DNA of 64,000 nt from Fusarium oxysporum f. sp. lycopersici 4287 (taxonomy: Eukaryota; Ascomycota; Sordariomycetes; Hypocreales; Nectriaceae), in contig NC_030998.1 in assembly GCF_000149955.1 (NCBI RefSeq), positions 632,699-696,698 on the forward strand, in the 5' to 3' direction. Shown one piece after another: positions 58,480-64,000 of the stretch. The translations under genes were made by a program, and so were the position numbers. The first letter of the stretch is position 1; each line of letters opens with the position of its first letter. Below the pieces are notes generated by a model. It did no database searches and was not told the origin of the DNA. It worked only from the letters and a program-made list of their open reading frames with translations.

Positions 58480-60024
58480 ATTTGTTAGTCAACTTTGAGA
58501 GTTCGTTAATAGCAGGTTTGAAAAGCTCTAGATTGGACTTGGGGGGACTCTGAACGTGGCGATACCGGCGTAGTTCTTATCTCATAGTTACAGAGTAACG
58601 TACGTGCTGTGATGCCGCTGACGCTAAGCTCCAACGTTATCGTTATCGGTGTTATCTTATCTCTAGAGTGGAGTTACTCCAACCTGTGGGGTGAGTTGGA
58701 GTCGCCCTCCAAGACCCTCCATCAATCGCCCCAGTGCAGGGTAGGGGCATTGTCATGAGCATGTTCGGTTTTAACACGCTTTACATCAATCATCAGAATC
58801 TGTCAACTCAATGGGTTTCTCACGTATTATTCTCTGAAGTCTGATTCTCGAAATAGTTGTATTAACTAGGCGAGTTGGACTTTGGCTGGAAAGATAAGTG
58901 ATCGGAAGGAAAAATATATCACGCTGACTGAGAATTTTTACAAACAACTTAACGGTGCACTGCCCGTTGGTTTAAAAAGACCTCAATTAACTACTTTTAT
59001 ATAGATAACTCTTATGCGTATAATTCTTGTGTAAAACTCAATTCTACAAGAGAGTCCATCGACGAATGGTAGCGATATTATGTCGTTTTGCAGTCTCGTC
59101 TGACACTCAGACTTGCTTCTCAGTTCATGTACAAGAAAACTCAGAGATGCTCAGGCGAGCGACAAGATCAGCCTCATCTAAAGATCATATCCTGATGTCA
59201 ATCGCTTATCAAAGACCGTTATCTGACAGCTCGGTAAAGAGATATTGACGGGTCCCGTGTCACACCACTGCACAGTCATTTTGACAGGAGACTCCACCGT
59301 AGCCAAGACGCAGTAAGGCGGAAACGAGCCATATCCCCATTTTCGCCTGCGAGATCGGCTTCATCACGGAATTCAATTTCGAGAATCGTGCCTAATTTTA
59401 TGGCTGTACATATCTAGAATTTCAGGAGTCTCCTTGGGATACGCGGCGTGTAACTCGTTAAGATGGAGCTTTACCCGTCAATTAACGCGACGCGTAGCGA
59501 ATTAGTGCGCAAACAACAGGGCGCCCAAAGGATTAAGAGACAAACATTGTGCCAAGCCATCTTGACAAGTCCATCATCTGAAGAGAGCGAATTAGAAGCA
59601 TGGCATTCCCACCTGATTCGCATCCACAAACTGCCGTCTTCCTTCTTCTACGCCCGACTCACTTCGATCGGCTCCGACATAGCGCACGATCGGCTCCAGG
59701 CCCCACTAGCCATTTCCTGTCTCTCTTGAATCCGGGGAAAGGTCCAAAGGAGGCCAAAACAAGTAAGATCATCCATTCCCCCGCATTTGGAGTCTCAAAG
59801 CTGTTACATTAAGAAAAGAAGACGAATTAAAACGATGTATTTTGATGCATGAAGAGTGAGATTTGAACTTGCGGCTGCATTACGGAACTCGTGATGCGGA
59901 TCCCCCATGTCGGATGGTGGGGCAGTGAACTGACTTGATCGTACGTGAACTTAAACCTGGGAGTTATATAAAGAGGCTGCTGATCGCCGTCTCTTGACGA
60001 AAGGAAAAGAGAAATTTAGAGATT
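58480..60024. other. intergenic
   Basis: About 1.5 kb between divergent SDR and polyol-type dehydrogenase genes. A GGAGT-T-ACTCC palindrome lies at about 58671-58681, and frames of up to 88 codons have no family resemblance. The end carries a TATA box for the downstream dehydrogenase. Confidence 0.5.
59965..59972 (+). promoter_or_regulatory. TATA box of the polyol-type dehydrogenase
   Basis: TATATAAA about 53 bp before the ATG at 60025. Confidence 0.6.
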
Positions 60025-61329
60025 ATGAAACTACCAGTAACTTCATTGACAAAACTTTTTAACCAACGATTCCGTGGGCCTGTATCCAGGAACATCAATC
60101 GGTCTTTCTACGCTACGATGAGAGCTGCGAGGTATTACGGTATCAAGGACATTCGTGTCGAGCAGGTCCCTGAGCCTTCAGTGCAGCCCGGACAAGTCAA
60201 GGTCAGTACCTCTCACTAAGACACGCTCAGATGTAGATGCTAATAGAAACAGGTTGCTCCTAAATTTGTTGGAATCTGCGGCACAGGCAAGGAGAGCAGT
60301 CTGAAGACCAGCCAAATGCTAACAGATACCAGATCTGCACGAATATCTTGGAGGACCAAACTTTTGCCCAACCAAGCCTCACCCTCTCACATCAGAAAGT
60401 ATTCCTGTAACACTTGGCCACGAATTCTCAGGAATCATCTCCGAAGTTGGCCCCGGCGTAACCGGCTTCGAAGTAGGTCAGCCCTGCGCAGTTCAGCCAA
60501 CCCTCTTCTGCGGCCACTGCGCTGCATGCCACACCAGCGCCGAGAACGTCTGCCATACCGGTGGTTTCCTCGGTCTCTCTGGCGGTGGCGGCGGTCTTTC
60601 CGAGTCAGTCTGTGTGAACGCGACGCACGTCTTTGCGCTGCCAAAAGACCTGCCCCTCGAGATCGGAGCACTTGTCGAGCCGCTTTCTGTAGCGTGGCAT
60701 GCTATGTCTGCGGCGCCGGAAATCAACGAGAAGTCCAAGGTTACAATTTTGGGCGGTGGGCCGATTGGTTTGGCGATGATTTTGTGCTTGAAGGCCAAGG
60801 GCGTTAGTGAGATTATTGTTTCCGAAGTTGCCGCCTCGAGACAGGAGTTCGCGAGGCAGTTTGGTGCCACCAAGGTTGTGAACCCGATCAAAGAGGACCT
60901 CAACGAGGTCGTTCTTGGCTTGACTGGTGGTTTGGGTGCTGATGTTGTTTTCGATTGCGCCGGTGTACCAGCGAGGTGAGTTTTCTTCCACCAGACTCTG
61001 TGAAGACACTGACAGTGAATAGTGTCAAGGGTGCTTGTGAAGTCGTCAGAACAAGAGGCACTGTAGTAAACATCGCAATCTGGGAGAAGGAGATACCTTT
61101 CAACCCTAATTGGCTGACCTTCAAGGAGAGTGCCTACAAATCTGTCTTGGGATACCAACGGGAAGACTTCCAAGCGGTCATCGATAACCTCGCTTCTGGT
61201 GCAATTAAGCCTAGCCAGATGATCACCAGAAAGATCAAGATGGAGAATATTGTCGAGGATGGTATCAATGCGTTGATCACCGATAAAGACAACCAAGTCA
61301 AGATCCTGGTGGATATCAATGACAAATAA
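60025..61329 (+). CDS. zinc-dependent polyol/butanediol dehydrogenase-like MDR
   Basis: Four exons. The first ATG (60025) gives a basic, Ser/Arg-rich leader MKLPVTSLTKLFNQRFRGPV that looks mitochondrial; a second in-frame ATG at 60118 starts MRAARYYGIKDIRVE, the usual family start. The catalytic zinc cysteine is in GICGTDLHEY, assembled across a GC-AG intron (60287-60332). The zinc-binding GHE is in TLGHEFSGI, the structural-zinc cysteines in FCGHCAACHTSAENVC, and the cofactor loop in LGGGPIGLA. The organisation matches (R,R)-butanediol/sorbitol/threonine-type dehydrogenases: NAD-dependent oxidation of a polyol or vicinal diol. It is tail-to-tail with the aquaporin. Confidence 0.93.
60287..60332 (+). 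other. GC-AG intron
   Basis: The exon ends GGCACAG and is followed by GCAAGG; the acceptor is ATACCAG, with a GCTAACAG branch-like site about 13 nt upstream. Only this 46-nt intron joins GICG to TDLHEY in frame. No GT donor is available nearby. Confidence 0.75.
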
Positions 61330-61451
61330 TTGAAATCAGGTGCAATAACCCACAAGGAGTTAGGGGAGTTTGAGCTTGTTGTGCAATAGCAAGTAGCCTT
61401 GAATGATAGTTTTTTATTTGAAGCAACATCCTGTATTCTTTTCCCAGGTCC

Positions 61452-62483
61452 CTACTGCCGCACCTCCGTCCACGGCGGAATGAAGTAATAACATACGCCA
61501 TGGATGATGCAAGCAATTCCATCAGCAACCCAGTGTATCCAATGCCAGCTAGGAAATCGGCTCCCGACAAAAGCGCCCATACATCTCGCAGGGTTCAACC
61601 CTGCACCTCCGTATCCATATCGCGCGAAAGCACTAGCAAAGCTCATAGTGCCAACACTCAATCCTACCATGAAAGGTCCCAGCGCTGGACCAATGATCTT
61701 CGCTTGTCGTGGGTCCAGGCCAACACCAAAAGCAAGGAACAAGAGAAGGGTAGCTGACACTAGCTCCACGACAAATATCTCCTTTGGCGGGACGATATCC
61801 GTAAACAGCCAGCAACCGCCAACTTTGAAGTCTCGGCCTCCCCAGCTTGCTCTGACTAATAAGCCTGCCAGGGCGGCGCCGCCGATCTGAGCTGCGACGT
61901 AGAGTATCAGACGCGGTAACGAGCAAAGGCGAGCGCAGAAAGTGGCGAAGGTGATCAGAGGATTGAAATGAGCACCGGAAATTGCTCCAAAAGACGTAAT
62001 GAAGAGCGTTATGAAGATTAGGTTGGTCATACCGCCAACGAGAGGCCCGAGGAAAGCAGCATTGTCAAAGCTCCCGAAACGTTGTGTTGGAGCAGCGGGC
62101 GCTATGTCTGGCGAGATATTGACCCATATCGTGATATACACAAATAGCAAAGTGCCTGTCGCCGGTTAAGTACTGATATCTCGGGACTGAAAGGTGAAGT
62201 TACCGATGCCTTCAATAAGCGCCGCTTTCCATAAATCCAGATTCTTGATGGGACGCACGTCCATCAACTCCCAGAAAGACATGTGCGGCGTGGCATCCGG
62301 TGCATGATGCAGTAAATGGTCGTCTTCCGATGTTCCTCCTTCGACAACGTACGCCTGATTGGCACCGAGTCTTCCAGCGAAGGGTTGACTGTAGCTTTGG
62401 TAATGAGGACCCGAAGGCTCTGAGCTGGGCCTGGCTTCGACATCTCCGCTGTCGCGAGCCTTTCGGCGATTCGTCGCTGTCAT
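61452..62483 (-). CDS. XIP-type aquaporin (major intrinsic protein)
   Basis: Two exons, about 325 residues. The N-terminal 90 residues are soluble (MTATNRRKARDSGDVEARPS onward). After an intron with a GTAAC donor the channel begins TLLFVYITIWVNIS. The first half-helix motif is HFNPLIT (NPL in place of NPA) and the second GLNPARCMG. NPL-type first motif plus the NPARC cysteine after the second are hallmarks of the X-intrinsic protein (XIP) subfamily, whose members conduct small uncharged solutes more than water. Six membrane helices fit. Head-on convergence with the polyol-type dehydrogenase suggests polyol uptake followed by oxidation (inference). Confidence 0.9.
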
Positions 62484-62883
62484 GATTGCAATGATTCGTG
62501 AGAATGTGATTATGCTGGGTTTACAGTGAATGAGTCTAGGGATATTTCAAAGTAGACATTGTCGTCCGGTAATATATGGCAATAGCGGCCGCTCCTTGTA
62601 AGTGAGAGCGAGGTTTCACCGATAGTACATTGTAATGAGTTTTGAGATCTTACGAGAGCCGCTAGTAGCGTCTTACACATACTGACAATTGCTGACTAAC
62701 GCTTACAGAATGGAGACTCAACAAGGTTTAAGTGAATACCAGTGGAAATCAACAGGTCAGTGAGAAATAATGGATATTCTGAATGCCGACCTTTCCGGAG
62801 ATTATCTTTGCGACGGAAATTGCCATAACTAAACCCAAATTCCGAGTTACAACTATGTTGTTCTCCAGACATGCAGATCAGTA
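62484..62883. other. intergenic
   Basis: About 400 bp between the start of the aquaporin gene and the stop of the next gene, both on the minus strand. No gene seen. Confidence 0.5.
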
Positions 62884-64000
62884 TTACAATTTTGGGAGTT
62901 TCGGCCCTTGCAATAACCATTTAATTCCCTCCACTGTATCATTTGTTCTCTTTTCAACCTGTTTGGTCAATTGAGGGAAGAATTCCCAGAAGTGATGCGG
63001 TAGACCAGGATACAGATCTAGTCGCGTAGGGATGTTATCATGCTGAAGAATCCGCTCGTAAATGATACTCTCGTCCCTCAAACCATCAAGCCCGCAGACT
63101 TGAAAGTATGTTGGAGGAATTCCTGAGTGTCCTGATGGATGGACAGCAGGCACTGCGATCGGCGAGTTTGGATCTGGCTTGTATGCAGCTGTAAATGTCT
63201 TAGCTTCTCCCCAACACAATATCGTAGGTTTTCTTACCAACGAATGCGCGAGCCAGTTCTTCGGGAGGTATAGTTACGTGTTTGTTCTGCTCGTGACTGA
63301 CGTAGTCGTCTTTGTACTTTTCGGGAACGAATGGTGGAGGAAGAAGAGGTCCGACGCCGAGAAACTGCCCAGTGACCTTGGCGGGAGATCCGAGGTCGCG
63401 GTTTAGATACACCACACCATTAGCGATGTTTGCTCCTGCTGAGGTGCCTCCGATGATTAGACCTGCTGAAGGGGATGCGGAAGGGTGAAGTTGTGTTGGA
63501 TTTTGAGCGATCTACACAAGGTCAGTCTCGTGACGAACCACTGCTGGCACGAAAGAATCACATACCCATTGCAAAGCGTCAACTCCATCATGAATGGCCT
63601 GAGGGAACGGATATTCCGGAGCAAGACGGTAGTCAAGGCAGACAATTATAATACCAGCTTTGAGCGCCAAGATCCTGTTGGACTCCATATCATCATGGCG
63701 CGTGCCTAGGCAGAAGCCTCCGCCATGGAAGAATAAAAAGATAGGAAGCTCATCTCCTGAGACGACATCTGATGGAGAATAAACATAGGCAAGAATACTG
63801 CTGCCGTCACGAACAGGTATCTCAATATCTCGCTCGGTCAGGTTCGGAGGGGGGCCTCCTAGTGCGTCTCGTGCCTCATTTTTGTGCTTATTAGATGTAG
63901 CTCGAAGAGTTGGTATATCGACATTGGTCGGAAGCGGCGGAGGGCTGCTGGACTTTAAGATCTGTTCGTGGTCATTTTTAGTGCTGTTCTTGTCGGACTG
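62884..64000 (-). CDS. HSL-type alpha/beta hydrolase, 5-prime end outside window
   Basis: The minus-strand gene runs off the right edge, so only the C-terminal portion is seen. The oxyanion segment is LFFHGGGF and the nucleophile elbow is GGTSAGAN. The acid residue lies in CGLDGLRDESIIYER and the histidine in GLPHHFWEFFP, giving a complete Ser-Asp-His triad. This is the same fold class (hormone-sensitive-lipase-like esterase) as the gene at 30573-32252 but with the canonical HGGG. Two short introns lie within the seen part. It stops at 62884 after GPKLPKL. Confidence 0.9.

Noticed and set aside
60493..61296. 267-codon minus-strand frame
   Set aside because: Antisense shadow of the polyol-type dehydrogenase; it also crosses that gene's intron.

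Overview
The window is nuclear DNA of a filamentous ascomycete, most likely Fusarium or a close relative. The evidence is the density of short (about 41-102 nt, mostly around 50 nt) GT-AG introns, fungal-only families (Zn2Cys6 and C2H2 fungal-trans regulators, fungal rhodopsin-domain membrane proteins, Liz1/Dal5-type and monocarboxylate-type MFS permeases, an XIP-type aquaporin) and intron-bearing nuclear tRNA genes. Species is inferred only. Two assembly gaps (30686-31246 and 39138-39523) show it is a draft. All gene models below were spliced by eye.

Layout. 1-2981 holds no gene I can support. 2982-11459: a rhodopsin-domain membrane protein (-), a seven-exon cytochrome P450 (+), a secreted metallo-beta-lactamase-fold hydrolase (-) and a DUF1993 protein (-). 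12603-16515: an intact F-box/LRR-like gene followed by decayed relatives. 16792-28624: four MFS transporters, a Zn2Cys6 regulator divergent from one of them, and a tRNA-Thr. 30205-39137: a small zinc-ribbon ORF, an HSL-type hydrolase cut by a gap, a MATE transporter, and a C-terminally truncated SF1 (UPF1-like) helicase running into the second gap. 39524-43127 is gene-poor, with an unexplained pyrimidine-rich stretch.

43128-52802 is the most coherent block: zinc alcohol dehydrogenase (-), amidase-signature enzyme (+), C2H2/fungal-trans regulator (+), NodB-fold deacetylase of the HpPgdA/cyclic-imidase type (-) and an amino-acid permease (+). Its intergenic regions carry several HGATAR (GATA-factor) sites. 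I infer a nitrogen-regulated catabolic cluster for an amide or cyclic imide.

53348-64000: a second rhodopsin-domain protein, a possible P450 relic, a Ure2-type glutathione S-transferase, a tRNA-Ala, an SDR, a polyol-type zinc dehydrogenase with a GC-AG intron lying tail-to-tail with the XIP-type aquaporin, and the C-terminal part of an HSL-type alpha/beta hydrolase that leaves the window.

The window is accessory in character (transport, catabolism, regulation, decayed duplicates). I saw no transposon, polyketide synthase, NRPS, CRISPR or viral sequence.
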